Shown here: piece after piece, positions 12,690 to 22,595 of the stretch
Position numbering within the stretch: position 1 is the stretch's first letter
Layout: each line of letters starts with the position of its first letter
Assembly (NCBI GenBank): GCA_913030825.1
Contig: CAJWCU010000019.1
Span: forward strand, 1 to 64,000
Direction of reading: 5' to 3'
Length of the DNA: 64,000 bases
DNA from: an uncultured Rhodospirillaceae bacterium
Lineage (GTDB): Bacteria > Pseudomonadota > Alphaproteobacteria > Rhodospirillales > Casp-alpha2
Made by a program: the position numbers and the translations under genes
The notes under the pieces: generated by a model
Database searches by the model: none
Told to the model about the DNA's origin: nothing
Seen by the model: only the letters and a program-made list of their open reading frames with translations

Positions 12690-13133
12690 ATGGCGGATAC
12701 GGTGAATTCTGTCGCCGATATGATCGAAGCGCATGAAACCTGGCTGCGCGGCGGCGGCGATACGGGTCAGCGCGGTGAATTGTTGCGTCTTAACATGCGG
12801 GATATGGATTTGCGGGGAGCCGCTCTCGCCAATGCCAATATCCGAGAATGCGATCTGACCGGCGCGGACCTTTCCGGTGCCGATCTGCGCGGCTCGTCCC
12901 TGGTGTCCTCGGTCATGGTCGGTGTGAATTTCACCAACGCCCTGATCGACTTCGCCGATATGACGGACACCGACTTGCGCGGCGCCAACTTTACGGGGGC
13001 CTCGCTCAATGGTGCAGATATGTGGCGGGCCAACCTGAAGGGCGCGGTGATCGATCCGATCGTCCTGCATACCCTGCTCGATTGCCGCGAGCCGGACGAA
13101 ACTTCCGCTTATTTCGCTCTCACCAAATCCTGA
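12690..13133 (+). CDS. Pentapeptide-repeat protein
   Basis: Tandem A(D/N)LXX pentapeptides: ANANIRECDLTGADLSGADLRGSSLVSSVMVGVNFTNALIDFADMTDTDLRGANFTGASLNGADMWRANLKGAVID. Confidence 0.9.
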   Translation: MADTVNSVADMIEAHETWLRGGGDTGQRGELLRLNMRDMDLRGAALANANIRECDLTGADLSGADLRGSSLVSSVMVGVNFTNALIDFADMTDTDLRGANFTGASLNGADMWRANLKGAVIDPIVLHTLLDCREPDETSAYFALTKS

Positions 13134-13171
13134 CGGGGCCCCGGTAATGGCCGGTCCCCACAACAGGCCCC

Positions 13172-15199
13172 ATGGCTGACAAGAAGAAAACCAAACCGGC
13201 TTCCCGATCCCGTGCCCGCGCCAAGGCACCGAAGGCGTCTCCATCGGGCGGCCGCAGCCGCCCCAGCGGCGCGCGCCCCCCTGTTCAGCCACGCCGTCTT
13301 TGGCCGACGCTCGGGAAATGGCTCGGCGTTGCCGCCGTCTGGTTTATCATCGCGGTCCTAGCGGCGGGGGTGTGGGTTTCCGTCGGACTGCCCGACCTGG
13401 ACGAGGCGCTGAAGACCGAACGCCGCCCGACCGTCATCATTCGAAGCGCCGACGGCACGGAAATCTATCAAGGCGGCGATCTGGTTGGGGAAACGGTCAC
13501 CCTGGATCAACTGCCGCCGGCACTGGCCCAGGCCGTCCTGGCGACCGAAGACCGCCGGTTCTACGACCACTTCGGGATCGACCCAATCGGTCTCGCCCGG
13601 GCCATGGTCCGCAACATCAGGGCCGGGCGCATCGTCGAGGGCGGATCGACCATCACCCAACAGTTGGCCAAGAACCTATTCCTGACGCACGAGCGCACCT
13701 ATGTCCGTAAACTGCAGGAGGTCGTCGTGGCCTTCTGGCTGGAACTGGAATTCACCAAGGACCAGATCCTGACCTTGTATCTCAACCGGGTATACCTGGG
13801 GGCGGGCACCTATGGCGTCGATGCGGCGGCGCGTCGGTTTTTCCGCAAGCCGGCATCGCGGATCAATACCTATGAAGCAGCCGTCCTGGCGGGTTTGTTG
13901 AAGGCGCCGTCCCGCTATAACCCGGTGTCGTCCCCTAAACGCGCTCATGCCCGGGCCAAGGTCGTGCTCGCCAATATGGTCGCGGCGGGCTATTTGACGG
14001 ACAAGAAAGCGGGCGAGGCGGCGCGCGGAATCCAGGTCACCCTGGTCGCTGCGCCGACAGGCCGGGCACGCCATTTCGTCGATTGGGTGTTGGACGCCTT
14101 GTCCGATTACGTCACCACGGGCGGGCGCGATCTCGTCGTCACCACGACCCTGGACGCGGGCCTGCAACGCATGGCCGAAGTTGCGATGGCAACCTCCTTC
14201 GCCCGCGCAGATAAGGCCGGGTTGAAGGCCGGTGAGGGTGCCTTGATCGCCATGGCGCCCGACGGTGCGGTACGCGCCATGGTCGGCGGCCGGGATTACG
14301 GAAAAAGCCAGTTCAACCGGGCGACCCAGGCATTGCGCCAGCCGGGATCGGCGTTCAAGCCCTTTGTTTATCTTTCTGCGATCGAGGCCGGGATGATGCC
14401 CGACACCCGGGTTGTCGACCGCCCGGTAAAACTGGGGGATTGGCAGCCTTCGAATTTCTCCGGCAAGTACGAAGGCCCGATGACCTTGCAGCGGGCCCTG
14501 GCCAATTCGGTCAATTCGGTTGCCGTGCAGTTGGCGCAAAAGGTCGGCCCGGCGAAAATTTTGGAGACGGCCCGCGCATTCGGCATCACGTCGGATCTGC
14601 CCAAAGACGCCGGCCTGGCCCTCGGCACCGGGGAGGTCAACCTGCTCGAACTCACGGCGGGGTACGCCGCTCTGGCGCGGGGCGGTATCGGGGTATGGCC
14701 GCATGCCATCACCGAGATCAGGGACAGCGCAGACAAGATTCTTTATACCCGCCAAGGCTCCGGCCCCGGCCGGGCCGCGCCCGAGGACGCCGTCGAAACC
14801 CTGGTCGGCATGATGACCAAGGTGATCGATGGCGGCACGGGCCGCAACGCCGCCATCGGCCGCCCGGCGGCGGGCAAGACGGGGACCAGCCAGAATTACC
14901 GGGACGCCTGGTTCGTCGGGTTCACGGCCCAATTGATCACCGGCGTTTGGTTCGGCAACGACGACGGCGCGCCGATGAACCACGTTACCGGCGGCGGCCT
15001 GCCCGCCCGGACCTGGGCCCGGTTCATGGGCCCGGCCATGGAAGGCAAACCGGTCCTGGCCCTGGGCGATGTCGATGCCGACGGCAAGCCTGGCTCGGGA
15101 TCGTTCTGGAGCCGCCTGAAGAACCTGATCGACTCAACCGCGCCTTCGGGCGCCACGGAAGGCTTGCCGCCGGTCGGTGAAAACCGCGGCGGCGATTGA
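13172..15199 (+). CDS. Class A penicillin-binding protein (PBP1A-like glycosyltransferase/transpeptidase)
   Basis: AVLATEDRRFYDHFGIDPIGLARAMVRN...GGSTITQQLAKNLFLTHERTYVRKLQEVVVAFWLE...RQPGSAFKPFVYLSAIE...GKTGTSQNYRDAWFVGFT. Confidence 0.95.
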   Translation: MADKKKTKPASRSRARAKAPKASPSGGRSRPSGARPPVQPRRLWPTLGKWLGVAAVWFIIAVLAAGVWVSVGLPDLDEALKTERRPTVIIRSADGTEIYQGGDLVGETVTLDQLPPALAQAVLATEDRRFYDHFGIDPIGLARAMVRNIRAGRIVEGGSTITQQLAKNLFLTHERTYVRKLQEVVVAFWLELEFTKDQILTLYLNRVYLGAGTYGVDAAARRFFRKPASRINTYEAAVLAGLLKAPSRYNPVSSPKRAHARAKVVLANMVAAGYLTDKKAGEAARGIQVTLVAAPTGRARHFVDWVLDALSDYVTTGGRDLVVTTTLDAGLQRMAEVAMATSFARADKAGLKAGEGALIAMAPDGAVRAMVGGRDYGKSQFNRATQALRQPGSAFKPFVYLSAIEAGMMPDTRVVDRPVKLGDWQPSNFSGKYEGPMTLQRALANSVNSVAVQLAQKVGPAKILETARAFGITSDLPKDAGLALGTGEVNLLELTAGYAALARGGIGVWPHAITEIRDSADKILYTRQGSGPGRAAPEDAVETLVGMMTKVIDGGTGRNAAIGRPAAGKTGTSQNYRDAWFVGFTAQLITGVWFGNDDGAPMNHVTGGGLPARTWARFMGPAMEGKPVLALGDVDADGKPGSGSFWSRLKNLIDSTAPSGATEGLPPVGENRGGD

Positions 15200-15233
15200 T
15201 GTCTCAATCGATCATAAGGCTTGGTGGTGCGGC

Positions 15234-16703
15234 TCAGCTTTGCCCGGCGAGCCTTGCGATGGTGGCCGTGGTGCTGTGCCCCGCTTCCAAATCGGCCAGG
15301 AAGACACGGCCGCCGGCGGCCTCGACCACGTCGCGGCCGACGACCTGATCGACGCGGTAGTCGGCCCCTTTGATCAGCACGTCGGGCGTCAGCGTTTCGA
15401 TGAGGGCGAGCGGCGTGTCTTCGGAAAACAGCACGACGGCGTCCACCCCGGCGAGGGATGCCAGCACCGTCGCCCGCGCGGTTTCGTTCTGAACCGGGCG
15501 GTCCTCGCCCTTCAGCCGTTTCACCGAGGCATCGGAATTCAGCCCGACCACAAGCCGGTCGCATTGGCCCCGCGCCTGGCGCAACAAGGACACATGACCG
15601 GGGTGAAGCAAATCGAAACAGCCGTTGGTGAACCCGACCTTGAGGCCCCGGCGCCGCCACCCGGCGACCCGGTCAACCGCTTGTTCGCCGGTCAACAGTT
15701 TGGCTTCCGCTTCACTCAGGTCCTGGTGATGCAATTCGGCAATCAGGTCGCCCGCATAGGCCACCGCGGTGCCGACCTTGGCGACGACGATGCCCGCGGC
15801 AAGATTGGCAAGGGCGGCGGCTTGGTCCAATGGCGCCCCGGCGCCAAGGGCGGCGGCCAGGGTCGCGACGACCGTGTCGCCCGCGCCGGAGACGTCGAAG
15901 ACCTCCTGCGCCTCGGCGGCCAGATGGCTGACCGCGCCGTTCTTGGGCACGATGGTCATGCCGTCACGCGATCGCGTCACAATCACGGCGTTCAAATTCA
16001 AATCGCCGATCAGGCTCCGTGCGGCGGCGATCACGTCGTCGTCGGACGAAACCGGCTTGCCCGTGGCGGCGGCCAATTCGGACAGATTGGGGGTCAGTAT
16101 CCCCGCACCCTTATACCGGCCGTAATCGGTACCCTTCGGGTCGACGATTACCGTTGCTCCAGCATCGGCGGCAGCTTTGATCACACGCGCCAGCGTTGCA
16201 TCGGCAAGCACGCCCTTGCCGTAATCGGACAGCACCACGACCGGGTGTTCGCGCACGGCGGCTTCGGCTTCGGCGGCGATCTCGTCCTGCAGGTCGTCGG
16301 CGGTCGCCTGCGCCGCTTCGCGGTCGGCGCGTAACATCTGCTGCGTGCCGGCGATAAAGCGGGACTTGATTGTCGTCCGGCGGCCGGGCGCGGTCTTCAA
16401 TTCACCGGAAACACCCGGCTCCTTGGCGAGCAAGTCGCGGATGGCCGTCCCCGCATCATCGTCGCCAACCAGGGATAGAAACCGCGTCCGAGTGCCGAGC
16501 GCCGCCAGATTGCGGACGACATTGCCGGCGCCGCCCAGCATGCTGACTTCGTCGGTGACGCGCAGCACGGGGATCGGGGCTTCAGGAGAAATTCGTTCGA
16601 CCCGGCCGTAGACGAAGGTGTCCAGCATGACGTCTCCCAGGCAAAACACCTTGGCATCCGTCAACGCTTCGACCAGGGGAATGAGTTTCGCGCGATCCGT
16701 CAT
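15234..16703 (-). CDS. hldE: Bifunctional heptose-7-phosphate kinase / heptose-1-phosphate adenylyltransferase
   Basis: KVFCLGDVMLDTFVYGRVERISPEAPIPVLRV...DVSGAGDTVVATLAAALGAG... then KVGFTNGCFDLLHPGHVSLLRQARGQCDRLVVGLNSDASVKRLKG. Confidence 0.95.
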   Translation of the reverse strand: MTDRAKLIPLVEALTDAKVFCLGDVMLDTFVYGRVERISPEAPIPVLRVTDEVSMLGGAGNVVRNLAALGTRTRFLSLVGDDDAGTAIRDLLAKEPGVSGELKTAPGRRTTIKSRFIAGTQQMLRADREAAQATADDLQDEIAAEAEAAVREHPVVVLSDYGKGVLADATLARVIKAAADAGATVIVDPKGTDYGRYKGAGILTPNLSELAAATGKPVSSDDDVIAAARSLIGDLNLNAVIVTRSRDGMTIVPKNGAVSHLAAEAQEVFDVSGAGDTVVATLAAALGAGAPLDQAAALANLAAGIVVAKVGTAVAYAGDLIAELHHQDLSEAEAKLLTGEQAVDRVAGWRRRGLKVGFTNGCFDLLHPGHVSLLRQARGQCDRLVVGLNSDASVKRLKGEDRPVQNETARATVLASLAGVDAVVLFSEDTPLALIETLTPDVLIKGADYRVDQVVGRDVVEAAGGRVFLADLEAGHSTTATIARLAGQS

Positions 16704-16746
16704 CGTCACTTGTCCGCCGCCGTAGGGATCACGTCGGGTTGCGGCA

Positions 16747-17325
16747 TTATACCAGGCCCAACTCGATCTCGAGGGCACCGCAAAGCATCTGGCCCAGGGT
16801 GATGTGCATTTCCTGAATGCGCGCCGTGGTGTCGGACGGGATGATCAGAAGAGGGTCGGCCAGACCGACCATCTGCCCGCCGCCTTTGCCGCTGAGGCCT
16901 ACCGTGGCGATGCCCATCTCACGGGCGATCCGAAAGGCTTCCAAAATGTTGGAGCTTTGGCCCGACGTCGAAATGCCAAGCGCGACATCGCCGGACCGGC
17001 CAATTGCCGCAATCTGGCGGGCGAACAATTGATCGAAGCCCAAATCGTTACCGCACGCGGTCAGCGCCGACGTATCCGTGGTCAAGGCGACGGCGGCGAT
17101 GGGGGCTCGGTCGGTTTTGTACCGGATCGTCAATTCAGTCGCCAAGTGTTGGCAATCGGCAGCGCTGCCGCCGTTGCCGAAGAACATGATTTTCCCACCT
17201 TTTTTCAATGAATTGGCGCAGATTGTTACAAGTTGTTGGAAGGCATCGGCCAAGCCCGCGTGGGTTGCCGCCGCCACCGCCGCATGTTCTTCCATCTCAT
17301 TGTTAAAAAAAGCGTTCAAATCCAT
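16747..17325 (-). CDS. gmhA: Phosphoheptose isomerase (SIS domain)
   Basis: KIMFFGNGGSAADCQHLATELTIRYKTDRAPIAAVALTTDTSALTACGNDLGFDQLFARQI. Confidence 0.95.
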   Translation of the reverse strand: MDLNAFFNNEMEEHAAVAAATHAGLADAFQQLVTICANSLKKGGKIMFFGNGGSAADCQHLATELTIRYKTDRAPIAAVALTTDTSALTACGNDLGFDQLFARQIAAIGRSGDVALGISTSGQSSNILEAFRIAREMGIATVGLSGKGGGQMVGLADPLLIIPSDTTARIQEMHITLGQMLCGALEIELGLV

Positions 17326-17364
17326 GATTCGTCACCGTTTTTGGGGCTTGGGCCGGCCGTCGCG

Positions 17365-18306
17365 TTAGAGCACGCTGCGGAAATAGGCGATGGTTTTTTC
17401 GAGGCCGTCCGCAAGGTCGATCGTCGGCGCCCATCCCAGTTTGTTTTTCGCCAGCGTAATGTCCGGGCAGCGCTGCATGGGGTCGTCCTGAGGCAGGGGC
17501 TTCTTGATGATCTTGGATTGAGCACCGGTCATCTCGATGACTTTTTCCGCCAGTTCCAGGATCGTGAACTCGCCGGGATTGCCAAGATTGATCGGTCCCG
17601 TCACCTCGTCCGGCGCGTTCATCAAGCGCATCAATCCGTCGACAAGGTCGTCCACGTAACAGAACGACCGCGTCTGCGTGCCCTCGCCGTAGACCGTCAG
17701 GTCCTGACCCTGTAGCGCCTGGACGATGAAGTTGGAGACCACCCGCCCGTCGTTCGGGTGCATGTTCGGCCCATAGGTGTTGAAGATGCGGGCGACGCGG
17801 ATGTTTGTTTCGTGCTGGCGGTAATAATCGAAGAACAGCGTCTCGGCGCAGCGTTTGCCTTCGTCGTAGCAGCCGCGCGGACCGATGGGGTTGACCTTGC
17901 CCCGGTAATCCTCGGTCTGCGGATGGATTTCCGGGTCGCCGTAAACCTCCGAGGTCGATGCCTGGAGAATCTTGGCGTTCGTCCGCTTGGCCAGGCCCAG
18001 CATGTTGATGGCACCATGGACCGACGTCTTGGTCGTTTGCACGGGATCGTACTGGTAATGCACGGGCGAGGCCGGGCAGGCCAGGTTGTAGATTTCATCG
18101 ACCTCGACATACAGCGGGAAGGTCACGTCGTGGCGCATGACCTCGAAATGGGGATGATCCAGCAGGCCCAGAATGTTGTCCTTGGAGCCCGTATAGAAAT
18201 TGTCGGCGCAGATTACGCCGGCGCCCGATTCCAACAGACGCGCGCAAAGATGCGAGCCGATAAATCCCGCCCCGCCGGTGACGAGGATGGTCTTGCGTAG
18301 GGCCAT
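17365..18306 (-). CDS. UDP-glucuronate decarboxylase-like NAD-dependent epimerase/dehydratase
   Basis: [26 protein letters not shown]...[37 protein letters not shown]...[49 protein letters not shown] (UXS-type). Confidence 0.9.
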   Translation of the reverse strand: MALRKTILVTGGAGFIGSHLCARLLESGAGVICADNFYTGSKDNILGLLDHPHFEVMRHDVTFPLYVEVDEIYNLACPASPVHYQYDPVQTTKTSVHGAINMLGLAKRTNAKILQASTSEVYGDPEIHPQTEDYRGKVNPIGPRGCYDEGKRCAETLFFDYYRQHETNIRVARIFNTYGPNMHPNDGRVVSNFIVQALQGQDLTVYGEGTQTRSFCYVDDLVDGLMRLMNAPDEVTGPINLGNPGEFTILELAEKVIEMTGAQSKIIKKPLPQDDPMQRCPDITLAKNKLGWAPTIDLADGLEKTIAYFRSVL

Positions 18307-18830
18307 GAATGGGTCACCCGTCCTGGTATTGCCGTGATCGAGGCGAAAAACCGCCGCCGCCGCGATTTTTATAGCGCGGCAAGGGTTAAGAAACCGTCGC
18401 TTATGGCCCTCTCGGGGGCCTGAGGTCAAGGCGCGTGACGGCGGGGTACGCCGGGAACGACCGGTCCGGCCCAGAAGACGCCGCCCCGACGTGGGCGCCT
18501 TTTCGTCCCGGCATCCGGCCTGGTCGTTCCGAATTCGTAATGAGGCATGGCGCCCGGCGCATGCCCGTGCAAGGAGAGGGCCGTGGCCCCGGGATCGTCA
18601 TGGTGCCTCCTTGTGTCGTCATCGCCCGCCGTGGCGCCCGGAATTTGCCGCCGGATTTTGGAATAAGTCCCGGAAATGGACTGACTTTTTTAACGATTTC
18701 ATTTTAGCATGGCGTGAACTGGCCGTTATGGGCGGCGCGGATGGACCGGGGAGTTGCCCCGGCTCCGGCCGGCCCGGCGGTTCGCATGCCGGAGCGCCTC
18801 GGGCGTTTCGGGGGGTAAATTGGGAGTATC

Positions 18831-20105
18831 ATGGCCGAGATTCCGTCACCGGATACCCTCGAAGAGAAGCTGTTGCTGGACCGCCTGAACCGGATGGAGC
18901 AGGGGGGCACCGGCTATTACGCCGTGCACATGCACCTATCGGATCTTAAGGCCACGAACCGCAAGCCCCATTTCATCCGCCTGGCCGCCCGCAATTTCGA
19001 CAACATCATCAACCAGCACGACGCAACGCTGTTCCAAATGAAGAACGCGGATCAGATCATTCTGTGCCGCAACGTGCCGGTGAACGAAACCGAGGCCCCG
19101 GTCGAAAAGATCCGCTCGCTGTTTTCCGAGGACCCGTTGACCCATGTCGACGAGACGGGTCTGGGAGAGGACCGCTTGTCCACCTGGTACGACCTGTCGG
19201 AACAGGACGATTTCCGCGCCTTCGTACGGGTCGTCGGCTCGCTGGTGCTGGAGGCCGAGGAAACGGCCAAGCGCGAAGCCCAGGAAGCGGCGGCGCAGCA
19301 AAAGGCCGTCGGCCAGCCGTTGACGGCGCAGCACTTGACGGCGCTCAGCCAGGTTCTGCCGCGTATCCCGATCGACGACCTGATCCGCGAGCAGCTCTGC
19401 CTGCACATCGGCGCCAACGGACCCGAGGGCGTGATTTTCCGCGAATATTTCATCTCGATCGGCGACCTCAAGCAGCGGGTGGCCCCGGGGGTGAATCTGT
19501 TCTCGTCGATCTGGCTGTTCCAGTATCTGACCGAGGCGCTGGACCGGGTGATCCTTGCCAACATGGCCGGCCGAAACTTCGAGCAGATCAACGAGCCGAT
19601 CTCGCTCAACCTCAATATCGGCACCGTGCTGTCCCGTGATTTCCAGAATTTCCATCGCGCCGTGGGCGGCCATGCCGACAACGTCATCATCGAGATGCAG
19701 GTGATCGACATCTTCTCCGACGTCGACGCCTTCACCATCGCCCGCAACATGTTGCAACAGAACGGATATCGTGTGCTGGTCGACGGCATCTCGCCTGTCT
19801 CGATGCAGTTCTTCGACCCGGCCATCCTCGAGGCCGATTTCATCAAGATCGGTTGGGGCAAGGAATTCGAGAACGAAGAAGAAGACGACAGCAAGGTCGA
19901 GGACCTGCGCCGCATCATCCGCGATGCCGGTGCGGAATCGATCATCATGTCGCGCGTCGATTCGGAATTCGCCATTCAATGGGGCCTGAATCTGGGGATC
20001 ACCCGGTTTCAGGGCTTCCTCATGGACCGGCTGATCGACACCGTGCGCTCGCAGGGGCGGCGCGCACGGATCAAGAAGGACCGCGCCCGCAGCGCCGCGC
20101 AATAG
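18831..20105 (+). CDS. Paralog 1 of a tandem pair; predicted degenerate GGDEF-like/EAL-like signalling protein
   Basis: C-terminal half has EAL-fold-like spacing (INEPISLNLNIGTVLSRDF...VIIEMQVIDIFSD...GYRVLVDGI...ADFIKIGW...GITRFQGFLMDRLID) without intact EAL or DDFG motifs; aligns along its length with the next ORF. Confidence 0.6.
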   Translation: MAEIPSPDTLEEKLLLDRLNRMEQGGTGYYAVHMHLSDLKATNRKPHFIRLAARNFDNIINQHDATLFQMKNADQIILCRNVPVNETEAPVEKIRSLFSEDPLTHVDETGLGEDRLSTWYDLSEQDDFRAFVRVVGSLVLEAEETAKREAQEAAAQQKAVGQPLTAQHLTALSQVLPRIPIDDLIREQLCLHIGANGPEGVIFREYFISIGDLKQRVAPGVNLFSSIWLFQYLTEALDRVILANMAGRNFEQINEPISLNLNIGTVLSRDFQNFHRAVGGHADNVIIEMQVIDIFSDVDAFTIARNMLQQNGYRVLVDGISPVSMQFFDPAILEADFIKIGWGKEFENEEEDDSKVEDLRRIIRDAGAESIIMSRVDSEFAIQWGLNLGITRFQGFLMDRLIDTVRSQGRRARIKKDRARSAAQ

Positions 20106-20145
20106 CGCGCAGCGGGACGAGAGAAAGCAGGCATAGGCAAGACAG

Positions 20146-21456
20146 ATGGCGACCGCGCCCGACGCACAGAAATCGATCCCCAGCCAGGAAAACCTGTTGC
20201 TGGATTACGTGCGCCGCCTGGAAAAACACCGGGACGGCCGCATGGTCGTGCACGTCCACTTGTCCCAGTTGCGCCCCTTCAACCGGCGGGAACAGCACAT
20301 CAGGGCGGCGACCTCCAGCTTCGATCCGCTGGTCAGTGCCATGTCCGGCCAATTGTTCGCCTTGCGCAACGCCGACCTGATCTTCGTGTTCAAGGCCGAA
20401 GCCCGGCCGCAGGTCGAAACCGTGGTACAGAAGGTCCGTTTTCTGTTCTCGGACGACCCCCTGATCGCCGAGGCCGATACCCACGAAAAGCCTTTCGCCA
20501 GTTGGTACGACGCCGAAGACAATTACGACGAGGTCCTGCATCTGGCCCGCGACCTGGCGGATGAGGAAGAGGAGCGCCTGACCAAGGTACGTTCGCGCAT
20601 GGATGCGCGTTCGGCCCTTCGCGCCAAGCAGCAGCAAGGCGAACCCCTGACCCCGGATGTCCTGGCCCGGGTCGAAGACGCGTTGGGCCGTGCCGATCTT
20701 TCCAACTATGTGCGCCGCCAGTTCGTCTGCCGGGTCGATTCCAAGCTGGTTCCGGAACAGGAATTTTCCGAACTGTTCATCTCGATCTCGGACCTGCGGG
20801 AAACCCTGATGCCGGGGGTCAACCTGACCTCCAACCGCTGGTTGTTCCATCACCTGACCGAGACCTTGGACAAACGCATGCTGTCCATGTTGTCGAAGAC
20901 GGACGCCATCACCATCACCGGCGAGATCTCCATCAACGCCAACGTCAAGACGCTGCTTTCGGACGATTTCCAGGTCTTCGACGACAACGTCTCGGCGTCG
21001 CGTCGCGGCGCCATGGTCATCGAGTTGCAGAAGGAAGACATCTTCTCCGACCTGCCGGCCTTTTTGATCGCCCGCGAATTCGTTCAGGAACGGGGCTACC
21101 GGGTGTTGCTCGACGGCCTGACCATGCAGACCATGTTCCTGGTCGACCGGGAAAAATTGGGCTGCGACCATGCCAAGTTGATCTGGACCCCGGCCCTCGC
21201 CGATGCCGGTGAGGAGGTCAAGGAACGGCTCCGCGAATTGGCCGCGCAAAGCGGCGGCGGCAAGATGATTCTCTGCCGTTGCGATACGCGCGAGTCCGTG
21301 GAATTCGGCCGCTCCGTCGGGATCGACCGGTTCCAGGGCCGTTTCGTCGAGGGCCTGATCGCCGAAGATGGACGCCGCCGCGATCTGTTGAAGTTGAAGC
21401 ACCGTATTCAGCGCGGCACCGCCGCCGACGATGAAGACGAGGAAATGGTCGAATAG
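20146..21456 (+). CDS. Paralog 2 of a tandem pair; predicted degenerate GGDEF-like/EAL-like signalling protein
   Basis: Collinear with 18831-20105: ENLLLDYVRRLEKHRDGRMVVHVHLSQLRPFNRR...FISISDLRETLMPGVNL...GYRVLLDGLTMQTMF...GIDRFQGRFVEGLI. Confidence 0.6.
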   Translation: MATAPDAQKSIPSQENLLLDYVRRLEKHRDGRMVVHVHLSQLRPFNRREQHIRAATSSFDPLVSAMSGQLFALRNADLIFVFKAEARPQVETVVQKVRFLFSDDPLIAEADTHEKPFASWYDAEDNYDEVLHLARDLADEEEERLTKVRSRMDARSALRAKQQQGEPLTPDVLARVEDALGRADLSNYVRRQFVCRVDSKLVPEQEFSELFISISDLRETLMPGVNLTSNRWLFHHLTETLDKRMLSMLSKTDAITITGEISINANVKTLLSDDFQVFDDNVSASRRGAMVIELQKEDIFSDLPAFLIAREFVQERGYRVLLDGLTMQTMFLVDREKLGCDHAKLIWTPALADAGEEVKERLRELAAQSGGGKMILCRCDTRESVEFGRSVGIDRFQGRFVEGLIAEDGRRRDLLKLKHRIQRGTAADDEDEEMVE

Positions 21457-21484
21457 CCTTCGGCCCGCGCCTCAATCCTTGGCG

Positions 21485-22504
21485 TCAATTCTTATCCGAA
21501 ATTCCCGCCTGCTCGAAGGTCGCCATCCCGGAATGACAGGCCAGCGCCGCGCGCACCAGGCCGACCGCCAATACGGCGCCCGACGCCTCGCCCAGGCGCA
21601 TCCCCAAATCCAATAGGGGCGGCAGGCCCAGGTTGCCCAGCAACTGATCATGTCCCGGTTCGGCCGAGCGGTGCGCCGCCCGGCAATGATCCAATGCGCC
21701 CGCGACCGCCCGCTCCAAACAGGCCGCCGCGGCGCCGGAAACGAAGCCGTCCAGCAACACGGGCACATTTTTATGCCGGGCCGCCGCGACCGCCCCCGCC
21801 ATGGCCGCCAATTCCCGCCCGCCGAGGGCGCGCAACACACCAAGTCCGTCCGCCGGATCGACGCCATTCGCCGCCACCGCCCGTTCGATCACCCGCGCCT
21901 TGAGCGAGATCCCGTCCGCCGCCAGACCCGTGCCCGGCCCGGCCCATTCGGCCCCCGTGCCGCCGTATAGGCCAAGGCAGACCGCCGCCGCCGCCGTGGT
22001 GTTGCCGATGCCCATTTCGCCGACGCACAGAAGGTCGGTGCCGTCGGGCAGGGCCGCCGCCCCGGCGGCGAAGGCATCGCTGAATTCAGCCTCCGACATG
22101 GCGGGGCCGTGGGTGAAATCGGCGGTCGGCTTCTCTAGGTCCAGGGCCGTCACGGCGAGTTCCACCCCAAAGGTTCGGCAGAGCTGATTGACCGCGGCGC
22201 CGCCGGCCTGAAAATTGCCGACCATCTGGGCCGTGACGTCCGGCGGATAGGCGGAAATACCCTGCGCCGTGACGCCGTGATTGCCGGCGAAAACCAGGGC
22301 CTGCACCTTGTCCGCTTTGGGCGTGGCGCGTCCCTGCCAGGCCGCCATCCAAGCGGTGACCTCCTCCAACCGGCCGAGCGATCCCGGCGGTTTGGTCAGC
22401 ATGCCTTCGCGGGCGGCGGCGGCATCCGCGGCGGCGCGGTCCGGGCCGGGAAGGTCCGTCAGCAGATCGATTGCGGGGGGCGTCGGGTCGGTCGGAACTG
22501 TCAC
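21485..22504 (-). CDS. cobT: Nicotinate-nucleotide--dimethylbenzimidazole phosphoribosyltransferase
   Basis: KPPGSLGRLEEVTAWMAAWQG...VFAGNHGVTAQGISAYPPDVTAQMVGNFQAGGAAVNQLCR...GEMGIGNTTAAAAV. Confidence 0.95.
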   Translation of the reverse strand: MTVPTDPTPPAIDLLTDLPGPDRAAADAAAAREGMLTKPPGSLGRLEEVTAWMAAWQGRATPKADKVQALVFAGNHGVTAQGISAYPPDVTAQMVGNFQAGGAAVNQLCRTFGVELAVTALDLEKPTADFTHGPAMSEAEFSDAFAAGAAALPDGTDLLCVGEMGIGNTTAAAAVCLGLYGGTGAEWAGPGTGLAADGISLKARVIERAVAANGVDPADGLGVLRALGGRELAAMAGAVAAARHKNVPVLLDGFVSGAAAACLERAVAGALDHCRAAHRSAEPGHDQLLGNLGLPPLLDLGMRLGEASGAVLAVGLVRAALACHSGMATFEQAGISDKN

Positions 22505-22595
22505 GGTTCTTGTTTCCTCCTGTATTGCAGGTCACATATAACCCAATCATTCTTGCGCCGCGCCGCTAAATCATCCACCGCCGGAGAGCCTTTTC

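Noticed and set aside
22505-22595. Cobalamin riboswitch between divergent cobT and cobS
   Set aside because: Only 91 bp separate the two start codons, too short for a typical AdoCbl riboswitch, and no recognisable B12 box was seen.
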